A stretch of DNA of 33,841 bases from Flavobacteriales bacterium UBA5422 (GCA_002409405.1 DHNG01000049.1:29749-63589); one strand, 5' to 3'. Counted from the stretch's first letter, positions 16,915-25,753 are shown. Notes: a model not told the origin generated them from the sequence alone. Translations and numbers: made by a program.

Positions 16915-16976
16915 ATACGAGGTACGAAGAAAGAGGAGAAGGGATGTGGTGAAGAATGACACGTTGTACCTCGTAT
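16915..16976. repeat. 11-bp perfect inverted repeat between clpP and clpX
   Basis: ATACGAGGTAC (16915-16925) and GTACCTCGTAT (16966-16976) are exact inverted copies 40 bases apart. There is no T-tract, so a terminator is unlikely. TACGAGGTACGA-type words resemble dispersed repeats I remember from Bacteroidetes intergenic DNA. If transcribed through, it would put a hairpin in the clpP-clpX message. Confidence 0.55.
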
Positions 16977-17011
16977 ATCTGTTACTACCTTGAACATATA
17001 AAATAGATTCA

Positions 17012-18238
17012 ATGGCAAAAAATGAAATAACTTGTTCGTTTTGCGGACGTTCAAGAAAAGAGGCGGGGGAATTATTGTCTGGTTTTTCTGGTCACATCTG
17101 TCCAAGTTGTGTTGAACAGGCACATCAGATTGTGGTGAATGAATTTGGAGCACAAGCCAAAACGACTTCTTCCACTGAATTAAATATTCTGAAACCTGTA
17201 GAGATAAAAGAACGATTAGATGAATATGTGATCGGGCAGGATGATGCGAAGAAAGTATTGTCTGTAGCTGTATATAATCATTACAAGCGATTGAATCAGC
17301 CGGATGTAAAAGATGAAGTGGAAATTGAAAAATCCAATGTGATCCTGGTGGGAAGAACAGGTACAGGAAAGACATTACTGGCAAAAACAATTGCTAAAAT
17401 GCTGAATGTTCCATTTTGTATCGCCGATGCAACCATTCTGACGGAAGCAGGTTATGTCGGAGAGGACGTGGAATCCATTCTTTCCAGACTACTTCAGGCT
17501 GCGGACTATGATGTCCAGGCTGCGGAAAGAGGAATCGTTTTTATTGACGAGATTGATAAAATTGCCCGAAAAAGCGATAATCCATCCATTACAAGGGATG
17601 TTTCCGGAGAAGGAGTACAGCAGGCGTTGTTGAAATTGCTGGAAGGATCTATTGTAAACGTTCCGCCACAAGGAGGAAGAAAGCATCCGGAACAGAAAAT
17701 GATTCAGGTAGACACCAAAAATATTTTGTTTGTCTGCGGAGGTGCATTCGACGGGATTGAAAAAATGATTGCCAACAGGGTGAACCGCCAGACAATCGGA
17801 TTTTCTTCCGTGGAGGAAGACCGGGTAGACGGAGAAAATTTATTGCGTTATATCAATCCGACGGATATCAAAACATTCGGACTGATTCCTGAGTTAATTG
17901 GTCGTTTTCCGGTGTTGACATACCTGGAGCCGCTCGATGCTGAAGCATTGAAACGTATTTTGGTGGAACCTAAAAATGCATTGGTGAAACAATACATTAA
18001 ATTATTTGCATTGGACGGAATTAAATTGAGTTTTGATGCTAAGACACTCAGTTTTATTGTTGAAAAAGCAATTGAATTCAAGTTGGGAGCACGTGGATTG
18101 CGTTCTATTTGTGAAGCAATTTTAAACGAAGCAATGTTTGAATTGCCAACAAGTTCTGAAAAAGAATTCAAAGTGACTCTGGAATACGCGAAAGCAAAAT
18201 TTGAAAAATCAAAAATAGCCAAATTGAAAGTGGCTTAA
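17012..18238 (+). CDS. clpX: ATP-dependent Clp protease ATP-binding subunit
   Basis: 408 residues against 424 in E. coli. ClpX is a hexameric AAA+ unfoldase that feeds tagged substrates to ClpP. The N-terminal zinc-binding domain has C8, C11, C30 and C33. Walker A is GRTGTGKT (114-121) and Walker B ends in FIDEID (D179, E180). The ClpP-docking IGF tripeptide is at 262-264 in RQTIGFSS. Sensor-2 ARGLRS lies in the C-terminal small domain. All parts needed for a working ClpXP partner are present, consistent with clpP just upstream. A strong terminator shared with the convergent msrA follows within 25 bases of the stop. Confidence 0.96.
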   Translation: MAKNEITCSFCGRSRKEAGELLSGFSGHICPSCVEQAHQIVVNEFGAQAKTTSSTELNILKPVEIKERLDEYVIGQDDAKKVLSVAVYNHYKRLNQPDVKDEVEIEKSNVILVGRTGTGKTLLAKTIAKMLNVPFCIADATILTEAGYVGEDVESILSRLLQAADYDVQAAERGIVFIDEIDKIARKSDNPSITRDVSGEGVQQALLKLLEGSIVNVPPQGGRKHPEQKMIQVDTKNILFVCGGAFDGIEKMIANRVNRQTIGFSSVEEDRVDGENLLRYINPTDIKTFGLIPELIGRFPVLTYLEPLDAEALKRILVEPKNALVKQYIKLFALDGIKLSFDAKTLSFIVEKAIEFKLGARGLRSICEAILNEAMFELPTSSEKEFKVTLEYAKAKFEKSKIAKLKVA

Positions 18239-18260
18239 GCGAATAAAATTGAACAAAAGT

Positions 18261-18289
18261 AAAAGGTGCGATTTCCCGCACCTTTTTTT
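18261..18289. terminator. Bidirectional terminator between clpX and msrA
   Basis: AAAAGGTGCG (18261-18270) and CGCACCTTTT (18277-18286) form a 10-bp stem with loop ATTTCC, followed by further T residues. The A-tract at its 5' side serves the minus-strand msrA transcript as well. Confidence 0.85.
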
Positions 18290-18821
18290 ATTTCTTCTTT
18301 TCTGCAAATACCTTTTTAAATTTTTCCACCTTCGGACGTACAACCGATTGGCAATAATTATTTTGGGGATTCAATTCAAAATAATTGTGGTGGTATGCTT
18401 CTGCTTCGTAATAATTATTGATTTCAACAATTTCTGTTACAATCGGCTGATCCCACACGTTTGCTTCTTCCAGCCGCTTTTTATACACTTCACTTTTTTC
18501 CCGCTGTTCTTCCGTGTGATAAAAAATGACAGAACGATATTGTGTTCCAATGTCATTTCCTTGCCGGTTTAATTGTGTCGGATCGTGAACAAACCAAAAC
18601 ATTTCTAACAATTCGTCATACGAAATAATCGCCGGATCAAAAACAATGCGCGCTACTTCTGCATGCCCTGTTGTTCCTTCACATACCTGTTTGTAGGTAG
18701 GATTTTTTTCATGTCCTCCCGCGTATCCCGGTTTTACGGATTCAATTCCTTTGATGTCTAAAAAGCAAGCCTCAATGCACCAAAAGCATCCGGCCCCGAA
18801 TGTTGCAAGTTCTACGTTCAT
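18288..18821 (-). CDS. msrA: Peptide-methionine (S)-S-oxide reductase
   Basis: 177 residues. MsrA repairs the S-epimer of methionine sulfoxide in proteins. The active-site motif GCFWC gives catalytic C12. Family blocks PGYAGGHEKNPTYKQVCEGTTGHAE, FWFVHDPTQLNRQGNDIGTQYRS and YHHNYFELNPQNNYC follow, the last carrying the usual resolving Cys. No MsrB domain is fused, and no signal peptide is present, so it acts in the cytoplasm. The ATG lies only 7 bases beyond a perfect -7 promoter box, so the mRNA may be leaderless. The gene is convergent with clpX. Confidence 0.95.
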   Translation of the reverse strand: MNVELATFGAGCFWCIEACFLDIKGIESVKPGYAGGHEKNPTYKQVCEGTTGHAEVARIVFDPAIISYDELLEMFWFVHDPTQLNRQGNDIGTQYRSVIFYHTEEQREKSEVYKKRLEEANVWDQPIVTEIVEINNYYEAEAYHHNYFELNPQNNYCQSVVRPKVEKFKKVFAEKKK

Positions 18822-18828
18822 ATACTTA

Positions 18829-18862
18829 CAAATTTACGCTTTTTGTTCATTGAAACATACAA
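18829..18862 (-). promoter_or_regulatory. Promoter abutting the msrA start
   Basis: Minus-strand TTG (18860-18862), a 23-base spacer and TAAATTTG (18829-18836) fit the consensus at the long end of the spacer range. The box ends 7 bases before the ATG, leaving almost no leader. Confidence 0.5.
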
Positions 18863-19032
18863 AATTTGAGATGAGAGACCCGGTATGCTAAAAAAAGAAC
18901 ATTGAACAAGCCATTCTTTCTGTTTTTTAGTAGTTTTGAATTTGTACGTTGCATGACTACAGTAATGGGACTTTCTTTCTTTTGAAAGCTGTTTTTGCAC
19001 GACACTACATACTTAATGAAGATTGATACTAT

Positions 19033-19401
19033 ATGAAAACTATTAAATTAAACTCCTTGTGGATTGGATTCGTGTTTTTTCTTGTGGGAACTTTTTGTTC
19101 ATTTTCTCAGGAAACAAATAATGCCAACGGACTGAAATCCAATGCATCAGTTATACTGTCCGTGAAAAAAAATGGACTATCAGATTATTCGTTTACCCCG
19201 TTGACAGATTACAATGAAGCAAATGTTCGCCAGCATGTTGGCAGAATAGAACAGATTACGGGCGGTACCGTAAAGTATGAATACAAGGAGGGAGCTGTAC
19301 ATTTTATGGTTAACTCGGATAAGATCAAAGGGGATGATTTGGACAATTTAATCAGAGGATTTGTTGTCCTTCACGGTTATTCAGGATACCAAATCAATTA
19401 A
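19033..19401 (+). CDS. Small secreted protein of unknown function, upstream of the second type B repeat protein
   Basis: 122 residues with a signal peptide (1-26, ending CSFSQ). The mature chain of about 96 residues has a predicted alternating beta/alpha pattern (SVILSVKKNGLSDYSFTPL, YNEANVRQHVGRIEQITGG, VKYEYKEGAVHFMVNSD, DLDNLIRGFVVLHGYSGYQI) and no mature Cys. The VRQHVGRIEQITGGTVKYEY stretch has the feel of a small ferredoxin-like or HMA-like fold, but no metal-binding pair is present, so this is only an impression. Family not recognised. The stop is 31 bases before the ATG of the 1164-residue T9SS protein. A possible -7 box TAGTTTTG lies at 18931-18938 without a well-spaced TTG. The 18822-19032 gap shows nothing else. 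Confidence 0.72.
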   Translation: MKTIKLNSLWIGFVFFLVGTFCSFSQETNNANGLKSNASVILSVKKNGLSDYSFTPLTDYNEANVRQHVGRIEQITGGTVKYEYKEGAVHFMVNSDKIKGDDLDNLIRGFVVLHGYSGYQIN

Positions 19402-19432
19402 AAAGACTACTAACTCCATCAAAACTTACAGG

Positions 19433-22400
19433 ATGAAATTAAATTACTACGTTCTACTATTGGGGATTTTATGCAGCTTGATGGCTCCTTTTAACGGAGC
19501 CTCTCAGTGTAATATCCAGGCAAGTATCTGTCAGCCGGGGGTTGCCGGTCCGTTTAACTTTGTCGCTTCAAGCGGACCATATGCAGGAGGAGCATTTGCC
19601 AATGCAGGGTGTTCTACCGGAGCAGCCGGGCAACAGACGTATGGATTTATTACGTTGTACATTACACAATCAGGATATTTGAACATTTTGATCAATGGAA
19701 ATTCGTCATCGGGATTTATCGATGTCGCAATTTTTAATGTTCCCAATGGAGTTCCACCATGTACTGCCATTCAAAATGGCTCGAATGCAATTGGATGTAA
19801 TTATGCATCTAATCCGGGAGGATGTGTGCAATTCGGAACGTCTTTTCCTTGCTCTTCATCCGTGCCTGCACCATATGTAAACGCAGGAGATGAAATCATG
19901 ATCGTGGCACAAAGTTATACATCGGGTACAAGTACTTCATTTAATCTTGAGTTGGGAACAACTCCGGGGAGTGCACAAACAGGACCTCCGGATGCAACGA
20001 TTACTCCTTCAGGTCCCTATTGTACAACAGATGGGCCAACGCAGTTAGTTGCGGCAAGTATGGGAGGAACCTGGTCAGGACCGGGAGTTTCTCCTACAGG
20101 AATGTTCAACCCGGCGGTTGCTGGTGTGGGAACACATACCATTAACTACGCTATCGGATTCTCACCATGTAATTCAACGGCATCCACTCAGGTTACAGTG
20201 GGGTCTGTTGCTATTTCAGGGATGAATGTATCCAGCTGTCAATCCGGGGGTGTTTATAGCGTTTCCGGTACAGTCGGAGTTTCGAATCCTCCTTCTTCAG
20301 GGCAGTTGATTGTTGAAAACTGTGACGGAGATCAGATTGTTGTTGCTACTGCACCTTTTAGTGTCGGAAGTTATCCGTTTAACCTTTCAGGATTGAATCC
20401 CAATGGAGCAGCGTGTGACATTCATGCCTATTTTACGGGATCCAGTTGCTCGCATATTTTGAACTACACGGCTCCTGTCTGCCTGGGATGTACGATGCTG
20501 GACCTCACGACAACAGTTGGTGCATGTCAACCAAATGGTACGTATTCAGTGAGTGGTTCGGTTTCATTCTCAAACCCTCCTACAACAGGAACATTAGAGA
20601 TCACAACATCATGTGGAGGAAGCCAGTTATTTAATGCTCCGTTTACATCTCCGACGAATTACTCTATTTTCGGTTTGACTGCTGACGGAAGCTCTTGCAT
20701 CGTGAAAGCAGTATTCTCAGCGGATAATGCATGTGATATTTTAGAAACAATTACAGCACCAACAGTTGTTACACCAACATTTACACCAATTAGTGCTTGT
20801 CTGGGAAGTAGTCCGCCACCTCTGCCTGCCACCTCCAACAATGGAATCTCAGGTACCTGGTCGCCCGCAACAATTAATACTAGTGCAGTGGGAGTGACAA
20901 GTTATACATTTACTCCTAATCCGGGAGGATGTACAGTTCCGACAACGATGAATATAACAATCAATGACTTGCCGAACGTTAATGTGCCTGGAGCAGGAGT
21001 GTTGTATGAATGTCTGGTTTCTCCGACCGTTCAGTTAAACGGTAGTTCGAGTACTCCGGGAGTAACATACGCCTGGACGGGAAATGGAGTGGTATCAGGA
21101 GGAACGACAACAACCGCTACCGTGAATGCTACGGGAGTGTATACACTAACGGTGACAAATCCTATAACAGGATGTTTCAGTTCTGCAAGTACTTCAGTAA
21201 TCGGAGACGGAAATGAGCCGGATGTATCTATTGCAAATCCTTCTACAATTACGTGTAGTAATCCGACCGTGACGCTGTCGGCTAATTCACCTACACCGGG
21301 AGCTACATTTGTATGGACATCAAATCCGGGAATTATCTCCGGAGGAGGGACATTAACACCGACGGTAAACCAGGCTGGAACATATCAGATTGTAGCAACG
21401 GGTTCAAATGGATGTACAAATGCTGCGAGCACTGTCGTATCGGGTAATACAAACTTGCCGGATGTGAACACAACTCCTGCTTCTTTTGTCATTTCCTGTG
21501 ATAATCCAACCGTCTCTATCAGCGGAATATCAGCTGTTGCGGGTGTGAATTATGTGTGGACAGGACCGGGAATTGTATCCGGACAAAATTCAGGAACGAT
21601 CACAGCTAATACAGCTGGAACATATGCTGTAACAGTTACAAATCCAGTGAATAGTTGTGTGAATTCGGCGACTTATACAGTTACAGGAAATACGAACCCA
21701 CCTGCTGTGTCTATCGCCAATCCGGCCCAATTGGATTGCTTGCATCCGACCATTCAATTGCAAGGAACATCTGTAACGGGAGCGACTGCATCCTGGACAG
21801 GTCCGGGAGTTGTTTCCGGAGCGACTACATTGACAGCTGGCGTGAATGAACCAGGAACATATGTACTAGTTGTAATAGATCCTGCGAATAATTGTACAAG
21901 TACTGCACAGGTTCAGGTGAGTGAAATACCTTCCGTAACGCCATCTACATTTGCAGATACGGTGATTTGTGGTACCACATTCCGGGTTCCATTGGATAGC
22001 ATTGTTGCCAACGGAAATGTTACATGGACAGAACAATATGGGTACGGATCATTTAACAATCCAACTGCAACAGCCCCTGTATTTACAGGAGTAAACGGAG
22101 TGACGAATTACAATTTAGTTTTTACAGATGAATGTGGTTATACTGCTACAGGACGTGTGAGCCTGATCCGAAAGCCGGTTATTTCAGTTCCGCCTTATTC
22201 ATGTGTGTTAACAGAATTAAATATTTCAACAGTTTCTCATAATGGAGGTGTTTGGTATGCTATTGAGAATACAAATCAACCTTATACAGCCGATACAACT
22301 GTATCATTCTTGTATGGAGACACACTTCCGGGCGGGCCGCAAACTGCAGGTGTAACAGTTCCTGAACACGGAACGTACTACATGTATTTCCATTCCAATG

Positions 22401-22927
22401 ATATTTGTCCGGATACCATAATTGCTTTGAATTTCCTTCCGTATATCTGGACAGAGATCCATGACACGACACTGTGTGAAGGAGTGCAATACGAATTACA
22501 TGCATATGAAAGTCCGTACGATGTTGATTATTCCTGGAGCACAGGATCTACGGGAACAGCGATTACCGTTACTCAGCCGGGAGCATATGTTGTAACCATT
22601 ACAAATGATTGTTACACATACAGTGATACGGCTGTGGTTGTTTATGAGAAGTGTGAGATTGAAGCACCGAATGTCATTTCGTTATCATCCAGTTCAGGAA
22701 ACAATACCTGGTTTGTAGATAAAAAAGGGGTTGCTGATTTCCGATGTGTCATTGTTAACAGATGGGGAAATCTGATCTATGAATTTAACGATGTAAACGG
22801 GCATTGGGATGGAAGAGATATGGGAGGAACAGTCGTGTCTGAAGGAGTCTATTTTTATACGATCCAGGCGACTTATGAAGGTGGAGAAGATGTAACCAAA
22901 CAAGGGTTCATTCACGTCGTGCATTAA
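19433..22927 (+). CDS. Large secreted Ig/PKD-like repeat protein with T9SS type B sorting domain (paralogue)
   Basis: 1164 residues from ATG 19433 (MKLNYYVLLLGILCSLM, a signal peptide ending FNGASQ); the longer frame starts with TTG inside the preceding gene. After a distinct Gly/Ala-rich N-terminal domain (about 25-180), blocks FSNPPTTG, DxHAYFTGSxCSHILNYTAP and GTWSPATIN match the paralogue at 939-4742. About four Ig/PKD-like repeats of roughly 80-85 residues follow (xxxVxIANPxxxxCxxPTxxLxGxSxTPGxxxxWTGPGxVSG), each with two Cys. A single FADTVICGTTFRVP module and a 87-residue type B sorting domain end the protein; this last part is identical to the paralogue at 67 of 87 positions. It is expected on the cell surface or secreted through the T9SS. 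Exact function unknown. Confidence 0.88.
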   Translation: MKLNYYVLLLGILCSLMAPFNGASQCNIQASICQPGVAGPFNFVASSGPYAGGAFANAGCSTGAAGQQTYGFITLYITQSGYLNILINGNSSSGFIDVAIFNVPNGVPPCTAIQNGSNAIGCNYASNPGGCVQFGTSFPCSSSVPAPYVNAGDEIMIVAQSYTSGTSTSFNLELGTTPGSAQTGPPDATITPSGPYCTTDGPTQLVAASMGGTWSGPGVSPTGMFNPAVAGVGTHTINYAIGFSPCNSTASTQVTVGSVAISGMNVSSCQSGGVYSVSGTVGVSNPPSSGQLIVENCDGDQIVVATAPFSVGSYPFNLSGLNPNGAACDIHAYFTGSSCSHILNYTAPVCLGCTMLDLTTTVGACQPNGTYSVSGSVSFSNPPTTGTLEITTSCGGSQLFNAPFTSPTNYSIFGLTADGSSCIVKAVFSADNACDILETITAPTVVTPTFTPISACLGSSPPPLPATSNNGISGTWSPATINTSAVGVTSYTFTPNPGGCTVPTTMNITINDLPNVNVPGAGVLYECLVSPTVQLNGSSSTPGVTYAWTGNGVVSGGTTTTATVNATGVYTLTVTNPITGCFSSASTSVIGDGNEPDVSIANPSTITCSNPTVTLSANSPTPGATFVWTSNPGIISGGGTLTPTVNQAGTYQIVATGSNGCTNAASTVVSGNTNLPDVNTTPASFVISCDNPTVSISGISAVAGVNYVWTGPGIVSGQNSGTITANTAGTYAVTVTNPVNSCVNSATYTVTGNTNPPAVSIANPAQLDCLHPTIQLQGTSVTGATASWTGPGVVSGATTLTAGVNEPGTYVLVVIDPANNCTSTAQVQVSEIPSVTPSTFADTVICGTTFRVPLDSIVANGNVTWTEQYGYGSFNNPTATAPVFTGVNGVTNYNLVFTDECGYTATGRVSLIRKPVISVPPYSCVLTELNISTVSHNGGVWYAIENTNQPYTADTTVSFLYGDTLPGGPQTAGVTVPEHGTYYMYFHSNDICPDTIIALNFLPYIWTEIHDTTLCEGVQYELHAYESPYDVDYSWSTGSTGTAITVTQPGAYVVTITNDCYTYSDTAVVVYEKCEIEAPNVISLSSSSGNNTWFVDKKGVADFRCVIVNRWGNLIYEFNDVNGHWDGRDMGGTVVSEGVYFYTIQATYEGGEDVTKQGFIHVVH

Positions 22928-22949
22928 AGAACCTGAAATGCTAACAGAA

Positions 22950-22990
22950 AAACGGGGAGTCGTATCATTACGATTCCCCGTTTGTTGTTT
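22950..22990. terminator. Strong bidirectional terminator between the type B protein gene and aroC
   Basis: AAACGGGGAGTCGTA (22950-22964) pairs with TACGATTCCCCGTTT (22969-22983) over 15 bp with one G-T pair and a 4-base loop, followed by a TTGTTGTTTTT run. It sits between convergent genes. Confidence 0.85.
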
Positions 22991-23039
22991 TTGAACAATA
23001 ACTATTTTGTTTCGATGTATTGTTGAATTTTGCTAATTG

Positions 23040-24038
23040 TCAATCAGTATACCTATGCTGTGTCTGTTGCTCTAATAAGAATAAGTCAGCAAGTACAATT
23101 GCCGTTAATGCTTCTACAATAACAGGAGCTCTCAACGCGACACACAGATCATGCCTCCCCTTGATGGAGAATGTTTCAACTGTATTTGTTTCCCAATTCA
23201 GACTTTCTTGTTGTTTTGGTGTGGAAGAAGCTGGTTTAATCGCAATTCGGAACACCAGTTCGTTTCCGTTTGTAATTCCACCATTGATGCCTCCGGCATG
23301 GTTGCTTTTTGTTGTCCCGTTCGCATCAACGATCGCATCATTGTGTTCAGAACCAAACATTCGGGCAGCACTGAATCCGGAACCGAATTCAACACCTTTT
23401 ACAGCAGGAATGGAAAATAATGCATGGGCTAACAATGATTCAACAGAATCAAAGAATGGTTCACCAAGCCCGATCGGCAAATTGTTTACAAGGCACTCAA
23501 TGATACCTCCGACTGAATCTTTTGCATCAATCGCTTTTTGTAACCCCTTGTCCGGATCCGATTCACCAGCTATTTCAATGACATGTGCTTCAATTGAACA
23601 GTGGTTGATGATTTTTTTTGCAATACTTCCTGCAGCAACCAGTCCTGTTGTAAGCCGGGCACTGAAATGCCCTCCTCCGCGATAGTCCTCGTACCCGCCG
23701 AATTTTTTGTTGGCTACAAAATCAGCATGTCCGGGTCTCGGAATATTACGTTGTGTTGTGTAATCTTCCGAACGGGTATTTTTATTTTCAAAAAAAAGTG
23801 CAATTGGTGCACCAGTCGTTTTTCCGTTAAAAATTCCACTTTTAAAAAGTGGGACATCCTCTTCTTTTCGTGGAGTTGTTCCTTTTTGGATTCCTCCTTT
23901 CCGCCGCTCCAGATCCGGAAGCAGCAATGTTTCATCAACTGATAATCCCGCAGGACATCCGTCAATTACAACTCCCACAGATTCTCCGTGCGATTCTCCG
24001 AAAATGTGTACTCTGAACAGACGGCCGAACGTATTCAT
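23040..24038 (-). CDS. aroC: Chorismate synthase
   Basis: 332 residues; somewhat shorter at the C-terminus than E. coli AroC (361), ending soon after the VIVEALTAIVLADLFLLE helix. The enzyme turns EPSP into chorismate using reduced FMN, the last shared step of aromatic synthesis. Signature blocks are FGESHG (H17), GCPAGL, RRKGGIQKGTTPRKEEDVPLFKSGIFNGKTTGAPI, RPGHADFV, GGYEDYRGGGHFSARLTTGLVAAG and the C-terminal GGINGGITNG. All three classical family signatures are seen. The ATG is 3 bases past the stop of a rhodanese gene, so both are on one transcript. No other aro genes are adjacent. Confidence 0.94.
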   Translation of the reverse strand: MNTFGRLFRVHIFGESHGESVGVVIDGCPAGLSVDETLLLPDLERRKGGIQKGTTPRKEEDVPLFKSGIFNGKTTGAPIALFFENKNTRSEDYTTQRNIPRPGHADFVANKKFGGYEDYRGGGHFSARLTTGLVAAGSIAKKIINHCSIEAHVIEIAGESDPDKGLQKAIDAKDSVGGIIECLVNNLPIGLGEPFFDSVESLLAHALFSIPAVKGVEFGSGFSAARMFGSEHNDAIVDANGTTKSNHAGGINGGITNGNELVFRIAIKPASSTPKQQESLNWETNTVETFSIKGRHDLCVALRAPVIVEALTAIVLADLFLLEQQTQHRYTD

Positions 24039-24041
24039 AGA

Positions 24042-24359
24042 CTATCCTACCGTTAAGTCAGGATCAATTTCATGTGCCCAGGCAATGATTCCTCCCTGAA
24101 GATTGTACAAATTCTCATACCCGTGGTTTTGTTCCAGCCAGGCAATCACATTTGCACTCCTTTGTCCCGAACGACATTGAACAATTACTTTTCCTTCCTT
24201 TGGAACTTCAGAATAGCGGTTGGCAAATTCACTGGTAGGAATTAAAATTCCATTAATGTTTGCAAGCGCATACTCACCTTGCTCGCGTACGTCAATTAAA
24301 ACATGTTCTACATTGTTATCAATCATTGACTTTAATTCTTGTACCGTTATTGATTTCAT
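24042..24359 (-). CDS. Rhodanese-like domain protein
   Basis: 105 residues from ATG 24359 (MKSITVQELKSMI); the longer frame begins with TTG and its first 33 residues look like translated leader. It is a single-domain rhodanese of the GlpE/PspE size with the CH2-type blocks LIDVREQGEY and the active-site loop C62-R-S-G-Q-R. The persulfide-forming Cys is present, so it may be a sulfurtransferase. No signal peptide is seen, so cytoplasmic. It is upstream of aroC by 3 bases; a metabolic reason for pairing is not evident. A TTG-N19-TACTTTTA near-match lies upstream on this strand, weak because the final G is missing. Confidence 0.88.
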   Translation of the reverse strand: MKSITVQELKSMIDNNVEHVLIDVREQGEYALANINGILIPTSEFANRYSEVPKEGKVIVQCRSGQRSANVIAWLEQNHGYENLYNLQGGIIAWAHEIDPDLTVG

Positions 24360-24478
24360 AATTTTCACTAATGTTTCGTAAAAGTAGGTGGTTTCATTGA
24401 AAAAAACAACTGTTAAAAAAATAACAAAATAAGCATGTTCTGTGATTGATTGAAACAATGATTGTTGGATTCTTTCAT

Positions 24479-24486
24479 TACATTTG
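24479..24486 (+). promoter_or_regulatory. Candidate -7 box of the amino-acid dehydrogenase gene
   Basis: TACATTTG fits TAnnTTTG, 37 bases before the ATG at 24524. Nearby TTG words (24462-24467) are too close for a normal -33 spacing. Confidence 0.4.
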
Positions 24487-24523
24487 TGTTGCTCATAAAA
24501 ACGAAGCGTAAACTAAGGTAGAG

Positions 24524-25753
24524 ATGAAGGATTTATTGGAGAAGTTTGAGAATAAACAACCGGAAATTGTATTTGAATGGCACGATTCCGAAACAGAGGC
24601 GAAAGGATGGGTAGTCATCAATTCACTGAGAGGGGGAGCTGCCGGAGGAGGAACGCGTATGCGTGTAGGTGTTGACAAACGAGAAGTAGAATCACTTGCA
24701 AAAACAATGGAGGTGAAATTTACAGTGGCCGGTCCTGCGATCGGAGGAGCGAAATCCGGAATTGATTTTGATCCGAAAGATCCGCGTAAGAAAGAGGTCT
24801 TGCGTCGCTGGTACAAAGCAGTTGCTCCTTTGTTGAAGAATTATTACGGAACGGGGGGCGATATGAATGTAGATGAGGTACACGAAGTAATTCCGATCTG
24901 CCGTGAGGTAGGAGTATTACACCCGCAAGAAGGGGTATTTACCGGACATTTTTCTCCGAATGATCAGCAAAAACAACAACGCATCGGTCAATTAACAGAT
25001 GGTGTAACAAAAGTGATCGAAAACGAACAGTATACACCGGATTTAAGCAAGCAGTACAATGTTTCTGACATGATTACCGGTTATGGTGTTTCGGAATCCG
25101 TAAAACATTATTATGCAATCTGGGGAGGAGCTGTTTCAGGAAAGCGAGTAATTGTTCAGGGATGGGGAAATGTAGCTTCTGCTGCAGCATTTTTCCTGGC
25201 ACAACAAGGAGCGAAAATCGTCGGAATTATTGACCGCGTAGGAGGATTGATTAACGAGGACGGTTTTTCTTATGATGAAATCAAGCACCTGTACCTGAAT
25301 AAAAACGGGAATGAACTTGCTCACCCGGCAATGCTGTCATTTGAGGAAGTGAACGCAAAACTATGGGATGTTCCTGCTGAAGTATTTATTCCATGTGCCG
25401 CTTCGCGTATTGTTCAACAAGACCAGGTGGAACGGATGGCTGCTGCCGGAATGGAAGTCATTGCTTGTGGAGCGAATGTTCCGTTTGCAGACAAAGAAAT
25501 TTTCTTCGGACCGATTGCCGATTATACAGATAACCAATTGTCAGTAGTTCCTGATTTCATTTCCAACTGTGGAATGGCACGTGTGTTTGCATACCTGATG
25601 TCAAATGATCTGTCACAAATTTCAGATACTGCAATTTTTGAGGATGTCAGTTCAACGATTGAAAAAGCATTGAAAAATGTACATGCCGTTCATTCCGGAA
25701 AAACAGGAATCGCTAAAAAGGCATTTGAAATTGCATTAAAAGAATTGGTTTAA
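24524..25753 (+). CDS. Glu/Leu/Phe/Val dehydrogenase family protein
   Basis: 409 residues with the two-domain layout of NAD(P)-dependent amino-acid dehydrogenases, which interconvert an amino acid and its 2-oxo acid plus ammonia. The N-terminal substrate domain has RGGAAGGGTRMR, the lysine block GGAKSGI (K77) and the YYGTGGDMNVDE block with D113 as the likely catalytic acid. The C-terminal Rossmann domain has VQGWGNVAS (GxGxxA at 213-218), IIDRVGGLIN and FIPCAASRIV. GGAKSGI is intermediate between the GGAKGGI of glutamate dehydrogenases and the GGGKAVI of leucine dehydrogenases, so the substrate is uncertain. It is divergent from the rhodanese-aroC pair. Confidence 0.88.
   Translation: MKDLLEKFENKQPEIVFEWHDSETEAKGWVVINSLRGGAAGGGTRMRVGVDKREVESLAKTMEVKFTVAGPAIGGAKSGIDFDPKDPRKKEVLRRWYKAVAPLLKNYYGTGGDMNVDEVHEVIPICREVGVLHPQEGVFTGHFSPNDQQKQQRIGQLTDGVTKVIENEQYTPDLSKQYNVSDMITGYGVSESVKHYYAIWGGAVSGKRVIVQGWGNVASAAAFFLAQQGAKIVGIIDRVGGLINEDGFSYDEIKHLYLNKNGNELAHPAMLSFEEVNAKLWDVPAEVFIPCAASRIVQQDQVERMAAAGMEVIACGANVPFADKEIFFGPIADYTDNQLSVVPDFISNCGMARVFAYLMSNDLSQISDTAIFEDVSSTIEKALKNVHAVHSGKTGIAKKAFEIALKELV

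Noticed and set aside
16770..17390. 206-residue minus-strand frame across clpP and clpX
   Set aside because: It lies antisense to two certain genes with complete catalytic motifs and shows no domain of its own.
18249..18572. 107-residue plus-strand frame opposite msrA
   Set aside because: It starts at the clpX/msrA terminator and is the antisense shadow of msrA.
20950..21950. Tandem repeats that could suggest a CRISPR-like or satellite array
   Set aside because: The periodicity of about 240-255 bases comes from Ig/PKD-like protein repeats in one open frame, not from a non-coding array.
23020..23685. 221-residue plus-strand frame opposite aroC
   Set aside because: It mirrors the codons of the certain aroC gene and has no recognisable motif.
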